Shown: piece after piece, positions 10,812 through 22,199 of the stretch
Layout: each line of letters opens with the position of its first letter
Position numbering within the stretch: position 1 is the first letter of the stretch
Assembly (NCBI GenBank): GCA_015832175.1
Contig: WJXW01000010.1
Coordinates: forward strand, 992,001-1,056,000
DNA from: Paraphaeosphaeria minitans
Lineage: Eukaryota; Ascomycota; Dothideomycetes; Pleosporales; Didymosphaeriaceae
DNA length: 64,000 nt
Reading direction: 5' to 3'
Translations under genes and position numbers: made by a program
The notes under the pieces: generated by a model
The model's database searches: none
Told to the model about the DNA's origin: nothing
Seen by the model: only the letters and a program-made list of their open reading frames with translations

Positions 10812-12397
10812 GATCATCGGCGGCTGGGAGCATCTTCGGGGTGGAGAGTCGTGCTGGTTCGAGAGGTTGGGTGTCGGAGTGTCAGGGCTTGAGCGAACCA
10901 CTGTCGGGCAGTAGGACGGAGGCGTACCACCAGGAAACGGTCTCCTTTTCGCATTAGTGTACCAGGCGCCATGGCCGCTCGAGATGGCTGGATATTGTAT
11001 CGGAAGGTGTTCTTATGGCACAATGGCCGTGTATGTAGGTAGCCATTGACTTTGCACTTAAAGAACGGATGCTCGATGATGATGGAATGGAATGGATGTC
11101 ATGTTAGTTGTACGTTTCCTTCAAGCCTTTTTTGTTGCTGATGGAATGGAGTAGATACTACGTTAGTTGTACGTATCCTGCAAGCCATTTATGTTGATAA
11201 TAAATAGAATAGATACCACGTTAGTTGTACGTATCCTGCAAGCCATTTTTGTTAATACTAAATAGAATAGATAGTAGTACGTATCCTGCAAGCCTTTTCT
11301 GTCGATGCTCCACTTGACGTGTTTGGCGAAGCTTCTCCCGCTTTAGTGATTGCTCCAAAGCACATCGAGGTACCTGTCTGTCGTGATACAGTTTTGTCGT
11401 TTCATCTCGTCATGTGTGCCCCTTACTACGGTACCGCGTAGTCAGTGTGAGCCTCGACGCGCCAACGACACAGCTAACGCACAGCCCATCGGTGGTCCGA
11501 CAACGGTTCACCACCTTTGTGGGTCTCCCGATAACTCGTCCCCACTTCAACTGGCAGCTGGTGAAACGTGTGTTCTCGTGTTCGTCCCGTGCGATGGAAA
11601 TAATTCACAGCACGAAGAGCCTTTGGTGAACATCAACACCGAGGATGAGCATGATAACGCATTGTAAAAGTAGGATGAGCGATGCAATATGTCGATATTG
11701 CAATTGCATCGGACTTAGGTACGGGGGGCCGAGATCCAGGGTCTCATTCCAAGGCGCCGATCCCTGCTGAACACGAACCGACCCGTCAGCGAAACGCTCA
11801 GGGAGGGGTCGGACGGTTACGTCGATCTCCTCGTTCTCCTCCGTTTCCACAGAGATGATACGAACCACGCCGTAGTCCAAATACGATCCTTAAAGTTGGG
11901 ACAAAAGTAGCACTGGCCACAACCTGTCCCTACATTTTTCGCCATCAAAAGGGAGTGCCTGTCGCGCTGAGGAATGTGAATTCGCGAGACAGGGTCGTGC
12001 GATCTACGTACATTGCCAGCACTGCGGGCATCCTGGTTGGTGACGTTAATCCAGCCCCTCCACCATCTCTGCGCTTTCGAGAATCGCGACGACGCGTGGT
12101 GACCTCGTCCGCACCAAGGTGGCGTACGCCCCGCGCCATTGGATAACCCTCCGCTAGGTCGCGGCCGCTGTGGGCTTGGCCGGCGTATTGGAATGTCTTA
12201 AAGCAGAAGCGCGTGGAGCTGGTGCGGCTGAGCTTCCTCACAGAAGGTCTTGCGCCTCTGGCCTAACCTCCTCGACCCCCTTCGACCCTCTTTGTCCTTT
12301 GGACAACTTCGCCGCATCCAAAACCGTTCAGGGAGTTCGTTTCCATTCTCACATTCTTTCACAAAAATAGCACGTTTTTCTTCTTCCTTTCGACACA
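10812..12397. other. Intergenic region with minisatellite
   Basis: About 1.6 kb. It contains the 58-59 bp minisatellite at 11084-11310. A minus-strand frame at 11605-11880 has coding-like codon use but no ATG. The last 130 bp before 12398 are pyrimidine-rich, resembling a leader. Confidence 0.5.
11084..11310. repeat. 58-59 bp tandem repeat, about four diverged copies
   Basis: A unit containing GTTAGTTGTACGTATCCTGC recurs with GTTAG at 11103, 11162 and 11220 (spacing 59 and 58). A fourth copy lacks about 8 bp of the unit, and its GTAC sits 50 bp after the third. Copies also share AATGGAATGGAT-like ends. Confidence 0.88.
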
Positions 12398-13054
12398 ATG
12401 ATAGCCATCGAGCAACCGGAGTCGCCTTCGCTTTTGAGGCGATCGACTTCCATATTCAGACGCCTTTCGAAACGAGAAAGTAGGCCGGTCTTGCCCGTCT
12501 CCCCAGGGCCATCGCCTCTCGCACCACCCCGCAAGCTGCAACGAAGAACCGCGAACAACAATCTAAACTCGAAGATGATCACCCACCTCCAAACGATCGA
12601 ATTCTCCGAGAAAGCACCCGCGGTCCGATCTCCCAGGCGGGAAGTCGAACTGCGAAAAAGAGTGCTGGCATCCGACATGCGCACGATGCCTTTCACCGCC
12701 TCGCCCTGCGTGCAAACCGTCGCCTGGAACGTGTTTTTGACCCCGGAGCAAGCGTACAGCCTGGTCATGGGATTCCGCCCGCGAGAAACGGACGATAAAT
12801 GGTTCATATATTCCGAAGGACCCGACCACTCTGGCAAGCTCAAGGTGCACTTCCACCGCAGCTGGACGGGATTGAAGATCGCCGAGCTCTTCGTGGTGAT
12901 CGACTTGAAGGGGGAAGGCGCCGGCAAGATTGTGGGTATCAAGTGGGACGGCTCGGACCAGACGAATGGGCTGGAGCAGGATGAGGCCAAGTACATGGTA
13001 TCGACGGCATGCGCGTTCGTGCTCGAAATCGACCTGGAGAACGGGGTGTTATGA
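12398..13054 (+). CDS. Uncharacterised protein with FHRSWTG motif
   Basis: Single exon, 218 residues, start in CACAATG context. The N-terminal third is basic, Ser/Pro-rich and probably disordered. The C-terminal 110 residues look globular: WNVFLTPEQAYSLVMGFRPRE, then DDKWFIYSEGPDHSGKLKVHFHRSWTG, then IAELFVVIDLKGEGAGKIVGIKWDG. The combination of KWFIY and, a few residues later, FHRSWTG matches my memory of a small uncharacterised domain in many bacteria (KWF(I/L)Y...LYFHRSWTG). No function is assigned. No signal peptide or membrane segment is seen. Confidence 0.75.
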   Translation: MIAIEQPESPSLLRRSTSIFRRLSKRESRPVLPVSPGPSPLAPPRKLQRRTANNNLNSKMITHLQTIEFSEKAPAVRSPRREVELRKRVLASDMRTMPFTASPCVQTVAWNVFLTPEQAYSLVMGFRPRETDDKWFIYSEGPDHSGKLKVHFHRSWTGLKIAELFVVIDLKGEGAGKIVGIKWDGSDQTNGLEQDEAKYMVSTACAFVLEIDLENGVL

Positions 13055-13646
13055 TTTTTTTGGGCGCTGGATCAACGAAAAGCGTAATGATTGACGGTCT
13101 GGATTATAAGCGTAATGATGGTGGGCGGTTACAATTGCGGTTTTTCGGTGTCGTTAAGGTTTTGGGCTGGTGAGCAACGTTGTGGCGACTCCATCTGTGC
13201 CATTGCGCCAGGTTGGAGAATACCGCCTTCGATTTGGTGCGAATACTTTTGCACACTTCGTTTTACCTCAGCGCATTGGCGAATAATCATGTATATAATG
13301 CTGATAGCCGAAAGAGCCCCGGGCTTAGTCCGGGATACAAGCGACAACATATGGCAGCGATGCTCTTCCACTCAATCATCCTTCGTAAATGTGAGTACTA
13401 GCCCTAGCACGATGCCTGTGCAGGATGAAAAGCTATTCAGAACTCCAGAGTAATCACTAGCAGCAAGCCTATAGATATCTGCCACGACATTTAACTGGGT
13501 CACGTGTTTAAAATAGCATAAGTTACCAGACCAAATCAGGAAGTTTTGCTTCAACTGTTTAAAACAAGCGTAAGCGTGTGCTATCCCAGGACCACAGAAA
13601 AGATAATCGTGCTCTCGACTAACTTCCGAAAGAGCAGACAGGCCGA

Positions 13647-13845
13647 GTCTCCGAAACTATTTCTGTGCTGCTGTTTGTCCCAGCAAGAAACACAGTCAGG
13701 TGAGATCTCTGGGCCGAAAAGCTCGAGAGGCAGGTTTTCATCGTCTCCGAAACTATTTCTGTGCTGCTGTTTGTCCCAGCAAGAAACACAGTCAGGTGAG
13801 ATCTCTGGGCCGAAAAGCTCGAGAGGCAGGTTTTCATCGTCTCCG
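13647..13845. repeat. 96-bp perfect tandem duplication
   Basis: Positions 13647-13742 and 13743-13838 appear identical, followed by the first seven bases (GTCTCCG) of a third copy. The unit is 32 codons long, so frames stay open through both copies on either strand, which makes misleading repetitive ORFs. Confidence 0.92.
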
Positions 13846-14872
13846 TCTTGGAATCTCAAGCTTGCGGGTCCGTCTTCGATTTCGGAGGATTAAGGTCGGC
13901 CTTCTTCCATCTTGATCAGCGTTGCAATCTGTAATTTACCTCAGACACCAATAGCAGTATCGGCCCTCACTGCGCCGTACGAGTCATGACCAGCCGGTCT
14001 TATGCTGGTACTGACTATTTCTAACACGTGGTTTGTAAGGATCATGACAGCGCCTGGTTTGTCCAAGCGCAGAACCCCACGACCACGATGGTGCGCAGTA
14101 ATCTCGTCCGCAACTCTCTTCGGGCGTTCTGCAGTACACAAGCCACCAGAGTGATCACTGGTTCACAAAGCTATGCAACAGGCACCAATCCGCAAGAAAT
14201 ATTGGGCGGGTCGTTCCTCATTCCCGCGCGTTAACCCCTCTCTTTTGTGGATCCGTCGTGCCATTCCCCAGCCTACCTACGCTACCTACTATTCTCATTC
14301 TACAACGACAAACCCCGCGATCATCCGCACACTCCCGTGCACAGCCACACTATACTTCGCTCCCTTGCGAGTCCGTCTCCCTACTCCAAAGACCAGCCAA
14401 GGCAGCATTGGAGCCCATCCTAAGCCGCGCTATCCAGCCTCACCTTCTCCAGGCTTCCCAATGAAGTCGAGAGCGCAGACCCATTTTCTTCAACGACAGC
14501 AAAAGCATGCCGTGCATCCTTCACCTCCAAACTGACCACAAAGCCCGGGGGTGTATTTAGTGGCGGGCCAGATGCTTACCCACGAAACCATCAGAGTGAT
14601 CTCTTGCTTTGTCGTCCACGACGCAATAACTACCTATAATATAACCAGAGAGCGAATGTAGCGGAACCTCAGTATCCACAATCGTCTGCGGATTTCCAGC
14701 CACCTCCCTAGTGTGCGATGTGCAACCGAGGGGGGTTTTGCGGAAGTGTTTGATGGCGAAGAAGGGCTGGTCAGCAATAGTATATAGTGTCTCTACTATG
14801 TTAACAGGCATACTGTGGAAGACAGATATGGTGTAAGGACAGACTTCCCCACGCTAAAGAAACTCTAGAACC

Positions 14873-14942
14873 AAGAAGAAGAAGAAGAAGAAGAAGAAGA
14901 AGAAGAAGAAGAAGAAGAAGAAGAAGAAGAAGAAGAAGAAAA
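14873..14942. repeat. (AAG)n microsatellite
   Basis: About 23 consecutive AAG units, nearly uninterrupted, in non-coding sequence. Confidence 0.97.
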
Positions 14943-15420
14943 AGGTCATCTCAGCGCATATAAACTGGTTACAATCATCGACCAGGGAGAGGAAAGCACG
15001 GTCGTAGTCCATCCAGTGAATACCATACTAGACGATAGCGTTAAGCGTGAGGTCACGGCCAAGTAAAGGGGCAAGTGGCGCTCCGTCTGCGATTTTGAAG
15101 GGACACGAGGCTGCAGGGAGATATCTTCGGAGAACGATTGCCTCTTGGGAGGATCGCATAGTAATAGGTAAAGAAACCATTTCCGAAGTTATCTCCCCAC
15201 TCCCAGTCGTATTATATCTCAATTATGCGCCACTCCGTGCTGTAAAAAAGCTCTAAGCGGTCTGAATTCGTATACCTACGGCCCCGCCGCAGCCCCATCG
15301 ACTAGGTACACACCTCTTCGCGAAGCCATCGCGCGCCGTCAAGACATCCGTTTTACTTGTCACGCAGCCCCATCTGATCCACCACAAGGTTCGTGCCATC
15401 ACCATTTTAATTGTAAGAAT

Positions 15421-15463
<43 letters not shown>
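15421..15463. repeat. (TTG)n microsatellite
   Basis: Fourteen consecutive TTG units, downstream of the IQGAP gene. Confidence 0.97.
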
Positions 15464-15678
15464 GTAGCATTCCTTCATTCGTTCATCAACATCCCAAATA
15501 TGTAATATATGTATATGTATTCGCACCTCATGACACCCACCCAAAAGAAAAGAGAGGTAGGAGTGGCAGAGCAAAGCAAAGCACGTCATCAAGAATGCCA
15601 TGAATGCATACGTATCGCATCGAATCGTGTCCACGAAACACCGGACCCGACCCACCGCCCAAGCTATGCAACCGGCGG

Positions 15679-15698
15679 AAAAAAAAAAAAAAAAAAAA
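15679..15698. repeat. Poly-A run
   Basis: Twenty consecutive A on the plus strand, about 90 bp beyond the IQGAP stop codon, i.e. poly-T in the sense of that gene, within its probable 3' untranslated region. Confidence 0.9.
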
Positions 15699-15785
15699 GA
15701 CGAGCACAAACAAGAGGTATCCGACCCAAGCACCAGCACTCCATCTGACCCAATCCCGCCATCCAACCCCCCAAATAAGCCCCGC

Positions 15786-18700
15786 CTACTCATCCCGGTA
15801 GAACTTTTTGAAAATCAAATGCAAAAACAGATTAACATTAACCCTTGCCACGCCCTCGCCACCTGTGGACTCGCTCTTCTTCCGCGCATGCACGCCCTGC
15901 GCACCCGCGTTTTCTCCGCAGAATAAATTCATAAACTGGTGGTTGTCGAACTGCGCCTGCAGCAATCCATCCAGTGGAACCTCCGCGAACGCCCCGGGAA
16001 TCATCATGCTGCCCTGAGAGCCCTGGATCTCGAAGATGCCCGTGCTGTTGGAGGAGATGGTTATGTCGAGGCGGTCCCAGGAGCGCTCGGGGAACCCGTT
16101 CCAGGAGACGAGGATGCCCTTGTCGGCGAGGTTGCGGGCGGAGTACTTAAAAGAGCCGAAGCGGTATTCACGGCCGGAGCGTTGGAGCTCGCGCATGTGG
16201 TTGTACTGGCGGGTGAAGGGGAGGAGGAACTTCTTCTTGCCGCGCTTGTTCTGCAGCGTTACCATGGCTTGCTCGATGTAGTCGTTGTAAGACTTGAGCT
16301 GGGATTCGAGGAAGTGCGCTTTGTCATCCAAGGCGCCCAGTGTAGACTTCACGCCCTCGAGCTCCTTGGCGCGTTGGATGCGCCGACGGTGCTTGGTGCG
16401 GATGTCGACGGCAATAGCGTTAAGTAGGTCTTGGTAGTGGTTGTGGGGAGAGATGCGGCCAGCGCGCTGTAATTGCAGTATGTTTTCCAGAGCGCAGCGC
16501 TTGAGTGACGGATAGTCAAGGTCGTGCACAGTGGTAGACCCCATGTCAGTCGCGTAGGTGGAGGCGGCAGAAGAGCGGAGCTTGCGATTGCGGTCTTTCA
16601 TCTGGACGGCGATTTCGTCGCGAACGAGAGCTTCCCATCGGTCCTCGTCGTCCGGTGTGACGGGCTTGCACATGATTTCGGTAAGGTTAGCGCCCGTCTG
16701 GATGCGGATGATGTATAGAATGTAGCGCTTGGTCTCCATGAAGAGTGCCTTGATATCAGCCTCGGGATCTAGCACGGTCAGCGATTGATGAGCACCGCGA
16801 ATGGGGCTGCTATACCTTCTTGCTCGTGGAACTTGGGGTTGAGAGTCAAGGTGATCTCGGTCGAGCTGACGTGCAAAAGCTCGTTCTCGTTATTCTTGGC
16901 GCTACCGAGTTCGCGAATGACTTCGCGAAGAGGATCATCCTGGCTAGGGCAGAGCGTGGGTAGGTCATCGATGACAAGGTTGTGAATGGCGAAGACGTCG
17001 GAGAGCTTGATGTAGAGTGTGGGCTTCACGCGAGCAAACAGGTCGTTGAACTCATCGATTTCGAACTGGGCTTCGGCATCGCGAACGTTGATCACTTGCA
17101 GCTTGTTAGTTAATGTTATCAGACGTCAGATCGACCGAAGAGACTTACAGTTTGACCAGACATCCTGCAACCGGTCAATGGCTTCTGTGATGTAGCTGTT
17201 GAGCGGCTGCAGGTAGATGTTCTCTCCGCCAAAAAGTCGTCCAGCTGCTACTTGGCCCAAAACCTTGGCAACCTCGCCGAGGTTCCTGTTCATGAGAGGC
17301 GACAAGCCTCGATCGACAACGCCCCAATGTTGCGGCTGCAGCAGTGCAGGTTGCATGTATGACCGCCATACCCAGTGGCCAGCGATCTGAAGCAGTTGCT
17401 CTTGTGGTTCATAGGGAAACTTCTGGCGAAGCTCCTCGAACATTTGCTGGGCCATGTATCGAACACCGAAAGGCATCCTGTGCAAAACCTCTTCTGTGAT
17501 AGCGAAAAATTGATCGGCTATGTCGCGAAGATCTTGAAGGTGGTGGATGAACATCTCCCTAGTCTCCGGGTCTTTGATCGCTTGGTCTCGCGATACGTTG
17601 GGATCACGACGACTTCGCTGACCTGTAGACAGTTCCTCGTTGTTGATGGATGAGCGGTAGATTTGCATTGGGTCGCTCTCAAGGTCGAGGTGCTCGTTGT
17701 CGATGATGTTCTCCTTGATCAAAGGACCGAATAGGTCTTTCAAAAACTTGCGATCCCGAGGGGAGCGCACATAGCTGTTGAAGAGCTTCGACCAGAAGAA
17801 GTTGCCTCGAACGAACTCCTGCACGGTAGCGCAGCCATCCACTTCTTTTTTCAAGGAGCGCGACATGAGCTTCAGCAGATAGTATTCCTCTCTTCGCTTT
17901 TGTGCAAGACCGAACATACTCATGGTGAGCTGTTCGATACGCTTCGTGTCCTTGTCCGCAAGGCCTTGCTCTCGAAGACGCTTGAAGAGGCGTGCCATGT
18001 ATTGCGGCTGAGTCTGGAGGACAAAGAAAAGCTCTTGATAGTGCTCGAGCTTTCTTCGCGAATTCTTGTTCAGCGCTTTGAGATCAAAGGGATCCTTGGA
18101 GGAAATGTCCTTGCTGCTCAGGAGCGTTCCTACGTGGCCACCGAAGTGCTTTTGATGCTTGACAACCTCGTCCAATGTTATCTTGTTCTTGACGAGCAGG
18201 GCAATCTTGATGTCAAGCTGGTCGATGTACTGCTCGGCAAGCTCATTTTGTCGCACGTGCTGAACAACGGTCTTGCGGAGACGTTCGAACTCTGCGATAG
18301 GGTCAGTAGTGTCTAGAAACACGGACTATTCAACATACCGATTTCCTCATCGAAATCAATATCGCTGTCATTCAGCAAGTGGACGAAGTTCTTCACAGTG
18401 GAGACAGGTGGGTTCTTGCCGGTAGTCAAGCTTTTATATGCTTCACCCTGCTGGCGGCCGCGCACAAAACTTTGGATCTTGATGACCTTCTCCATGTTCT
18501 CCTTGTAAAACTTCTTCTTCTGCACGAACTTCTGCCGTATGATCATCCCTCGAGCTAGGGATTGAAGTTCCATAATGGCGTCTTCGTGCTCCTCGACTTG
18601 AGCAAGGATCAAGCCAATGTGCATTCGTAGGTTCACCGCGCGAGCAGAGGCCTGCATTTGGATGATCTCGGCCTCCTCGTTGTTTAGTGCACAGAGAGTC

Positions 18701-21207
18701 TCGTAAGTGCGCTGTCGTTGCACGAAACCCCGACATGCTGACTGTAGGTCGAGGATAGTTGGGGTCTGAGCCTGTAGCGCCTTGAGGTCAGAGAAGTGCC
18801 TCTGCCGTGACAGAAAACCACGCATATAAGACTGAAGAGAGATGAAAGTGGGCTCTTGGTTATTGAGCTGCGCGAGGGTGCTCGCCACCTCCGAGCGGAG
18901 TTGGCCCCCCCTTGCGACAGCCTGAACATCAATGATCTGAGGCAACTCCGCTTGGAGTGCTTCCTGCTGTTGTGCAAGAAGACTTCTCAAGAAGTTGCCA
19001 CGAGCTTGTGATTGCAGATCGGACCAATTGACATCGGTGCTTACCAGCTTCTTCTGCACTTCCGCATTTTGCTTTCTTGAGATTGCGCCCCGGGCGGCCG
19101 CTTGTAGTAGTGTAATCATTGATTCCTGCTGGCGAAGACTTTCCTGATCTGCGCGCATTGATTGTCGGATGAATGTCGCCCTGGAAAGAGCCTGTAGGTC
19201 GATGATCTGGCTCTCGCTTTCCTTGAGCTCGGCGTAGTCTCGATCAACTTGGTGGCGGACGAATGCACCGCGGATCATGGACTGTATGTGCAGAACATCC
19301 GGTTCTGCGTCGCGTGTCTGCTCGTAACGGTCGCAAACCCGGAGTCGCTGAAGTGCACCTCGGATAGCAGCCTGGAATTCCCGAATGCCTTTTTCGTGTT
19401 GCTGCATCTTTGACTTCGTATATTGGACCTCTGCTCTGGCCTTGCGTCCACGGAACATATTCTGAACGAGGAGCACCTGCGGCTGCTTGTCACGCCAGTA
19501 TTCCTCTTCGCCTCGTAACCGTGATCGGATGAGGAAACCGCGAGCGACGCTTTGTAGTGTGATTGCAAAACGACGCATGTCTAAACGGTAGTAGGCAATT
19601 TGACGAGCCCAGTCTCCGCGAATGCGCGACTGGAGGTCAGCAATGAGCTCTTCGTTGTCCCAAAGATGCTGCATCATGTTTCCGAGGCGTATGCGCACCA
19701 ACGCGCCACGTACTTGGGCTTGAAGATCTAAGATGGTGGCTTCGTTCTCAGAGAGCTCGCGGTCGATGCGATCTTCCTCCGTCTCCACAGGCTCTGGTTC
19801 TGGCTCTGGTTCAGGTTCCGGCTCTACCGCGAATTTTGCTGACATGCCAGAGAAGTTGGGCATGCTAACACCAGATTTGTCCAGGCCCTTTTGCATAGCT
19901 TCCAGTTCATGGTCCTCGAACTGGAGTTTACCGACCAAGTTGCCGATGCGAAAATCGACCATGCCTTTGCGGAACAAAAGCCAAGACAATGCGTGAATGC
20001 AGTGGATGACCTTTGGAATATTCTTCTTCTCGTAAAGATCGACCAGCTCGAACCGGAACAGATCTGGCAGCTCTATGTCGGAAAGAAATTTGAAAAAGTG
20101 GGCATAGTTGTTCGAATGCCTCCATTGGAGCTTTGGGTCGCGGAAAATGCGGAGCGCTCGTCCTTGTGTGGACTCGACCACTTCCGCCAGTGTCACTCCG
20201 TCCCTTAGTGCTTCTTCCAGCTCGATGATCGGCGGGATGTCTTTGTGGATGATGTCTTCTATCCACTCCTTAGCCTCTCCAATGTGACACAGATATTCAT
20301 ACGCTTGCAAAAATTGCCGTTGTTGGTCCATCCAGTTCCGGCTCCCCCAGCTGGAGATGTCCTTCTTTCCACGCGCAGAGTCGGTTCGCTGAAGCCTTCT
20401 GCGCCCGTGCAGACCAACCACTTCCTGGTCTGGCGACTTGATGGTGAAATCATTTTCCGAGGCAGACTCTGCAAATTTGGACAGCGTCCGCAGGTGGCCG
20501 GTCGATGACTTTTGGAACCGTTGCAATTCAGGTCGGTCAAGGTGAGCGGTGGTGAGTGGACGGTCGCGAGTGGGTGCCCGTATCGAGTCAGCGCGTGAGA
20601 CGGCCATGGACAGCGGCCGCGGTTTCGCAGGAGGGGAGGCGGAGCCATCGAACGAGTTGAGACGCATTTTCGCAGGAGGGGAGACGGAGCCATCGAACGA
20701 GTTGAGACGCATTTTCGCAGGGGGCGAGACGGAGCCGCCGTACGAGCTGAAGCGTGCCGGGTCTACGCTCTGGGCGCGCGTGTGGGTGCGGATGGGACTG
20801 CTTGTGGGACTGTTTGTGAGACTGTTTGTTACACGAGCTGGCTTTTCGGGGATGGGCGAGCTCTGCGGAGTCTGCGGGCTCTGCGGGACCTGTTGCAGCG
20901 GCCGCAGCGCCTTCCGCATGCTGGTGTAGTCGAGCGCATTGCTTTCCTTGTCCTCGGTGACGAAGTAGTCGGTCTGCAAACGAGTGAGTGCTGTGCCGTC
21001 GCTCTTACCGCGGCGGTGCCCCAGCGTGAGCGGGTGGAACGAGGTGGATCCATTGCTGGACAGGGTGCTCGACCGGCTGGGAGGGAACCGGTCCGAGTCG
21101 CGCGAGGATGCTGAGGAGCCGTTCGAGGCTATGGATGTCTGGCGGAGGGGCGATGGCAGCGCGGCCTGGTGGCCGAGGCGGGTGCGCGGTGAGTACGAAA
21201 AGCTCAT
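15786..21207 (-). CDS. rng2: IQGAP-type cytokinesis scaffold
   Basis: Four exons on the minus strand: 21207-18339, 18291-17149, 17094-16816, 16768-15786; 1757 residues, similar to Aspergillus SepG and longer than S. pombe Rng2. Domains in order: a Ser/Pro-rich disordered leader with a 15-residue repeat (RLNSFDGSVSPPAKM, three copies), a calponin-homology domain at about 295-415 (LCHIGEAKEWIEDII...), an EPEPEP tract, then about 16 IQ-like motifs to residue 930. A RasGAP-related domain fills exon 2, and the RasGAP_C domain lies in exon 4. IQGAPs bind calmodulin/myosin light chains through IQ motifs and organise the actomyosin ring at septation; the GAP-like domain normally binds Rho GTPases without GAP activity. 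Intron 2 uses acceptor CAAG at 17095, because the nearer-upstream AAG would break the frame. It shares a promoter region with IMP dehydrogenase. Confidence 0.93.
20626..20760. repeat. 45-bp in-frame tandem repeat inside IQGAP
   Basis: Three copies with period 45 (CGCAGG at 20626, 20671 and 20716 on the plus strand) encode three copies of a 15-residue Ser-Pro unit in the disordered leader of the IQGAP protein. Adjacent copies are nearly identical, so copy number could vary between strains. Confidence 0.9.
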
Positions 21208-22199
21208 GTCGCGCGCATGTGTCGGGGGCAGATGTCAAGAATATGGCGGCGAGGCATGCGTCGCACAGCGCTGGAGGTCGAACAAGCGTTGGTCGCAGTC
21301 GATCGAGGGTGTTGAGGCCGTGCTGGCGGCCGTGATATGACGAGGCGGATGGAGGCGCCTGCCCGCACAACATGCACAGCGCGCTCGCAATTAACGCGTC
21401 TAAAGGGTCGGAGGACCAGGCTAGCAGTCGGATCACGCGCTGCAGGACCAAAGAAAGTAATGAGGAATCGAATTGGCAGCGTGGGCTGGGAGCGCTTCGG
21501 CGTGGAGGCTGGAATGGTGAAGTTCTTGTTTACCGTGTGCTGGGGGTCGACGCTGGTTGCCCGGTTGCCCTTGACAACGCCCACGACATCTTGTCATCTA
21601 CCCAGACCTCCCCACTCGCCCTCCGTCACACGCCCAGCCGGCGCGAAACAAGCCACTGAGCACACAGTGCTGGTCTCTGGTCTTTTTACTCTTTGCTCTT
21701 CGCGTCCGACCTTCTGTCTTGTCACTGTCGCCCTGTTCTGCCTTTGCCAGGTAGGCCCAGCTTGCTGCCTTGGTAGCGCCCTACGTCTCTTGCTGCATCT
21801 CGATGCACATATCCGCAACCCCCCGGCTTCCGACATCAAGCACGCTGCCTACTCTGGACGACACTGTCCAATGCACCTCGAGAAGCTACGATGCCGATGT
21901 CGATGCCGATGCCGTCGCGTCTCTCGAATCCGTCGATTGTCTTTTCCTCTTTTCCTCGCCCAGTCGACCAGCACGCTAAGATAAGTCTCACGTGACGACC
22001 CCTCTCCGTCTTAGCGCCATCGGCCGCTCCCCCCACAGAAAAAAAGTGCTGCGACTTCGCTTCTTCTCTTTTCTTTCTTCTCTTGGGAAAAGTTCTCGCT
22101 TTTGCCCGGCCATAGATCTTCCACGAACTACGGTCTATCTCCTTCAGTCTTTCTCCCCTTTGTACTTTTCTGTTCCCGAGAAGTCGCTTTTTCCACGTT
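21208..22199. promoter_or_regulatory. Divergent promoter region of IQGAP and IMP dehydrogenase
   Basis: About 1 kb between outward-facing starts. The 120 bp before 22200 are strongly pyrimidine-rich (CTTTTCTTTCTTCTC), as in leaders of highly expressed fungal genes. Overlapping open frames on both strands here look spurious. Confidence 0.5.

Larger units (their letters stand above)
13055..15785. other. 2.7-kb gene-free, repeat-rich region
   Basis: No convincing gene. It carries a perfect 96-bp duplication, an AAG microsatellite, a TTG microsatellite and a 20-A run, listed separately. A 48-codon frame at 14089-14235 is noted among the rejected items. Confidence 0.55.

Noticed and set aside
11605..11880. 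Minus-strand frame with coding-like codon usage (VVRIISVETEENEEIDVTV)
   Set aside because: It lacks an ATG, an in-frame TAA lies just upstream, and I could not find a consistent second exon. It may be a gene relic but is unsupported.
13546..13893. Open frame encoding a 32-residue sequence twice
   Set aside because: It is the by-product of the 96-bp tandem duplication; the opposite strand is equally open and there is no family resemblance or start context.
14089..14235. 48-codon frame with an Arg-rich, mitochondrial-presequence-like start
   Set aside because: Too short, no splice partner found downstream and no recognisable product.
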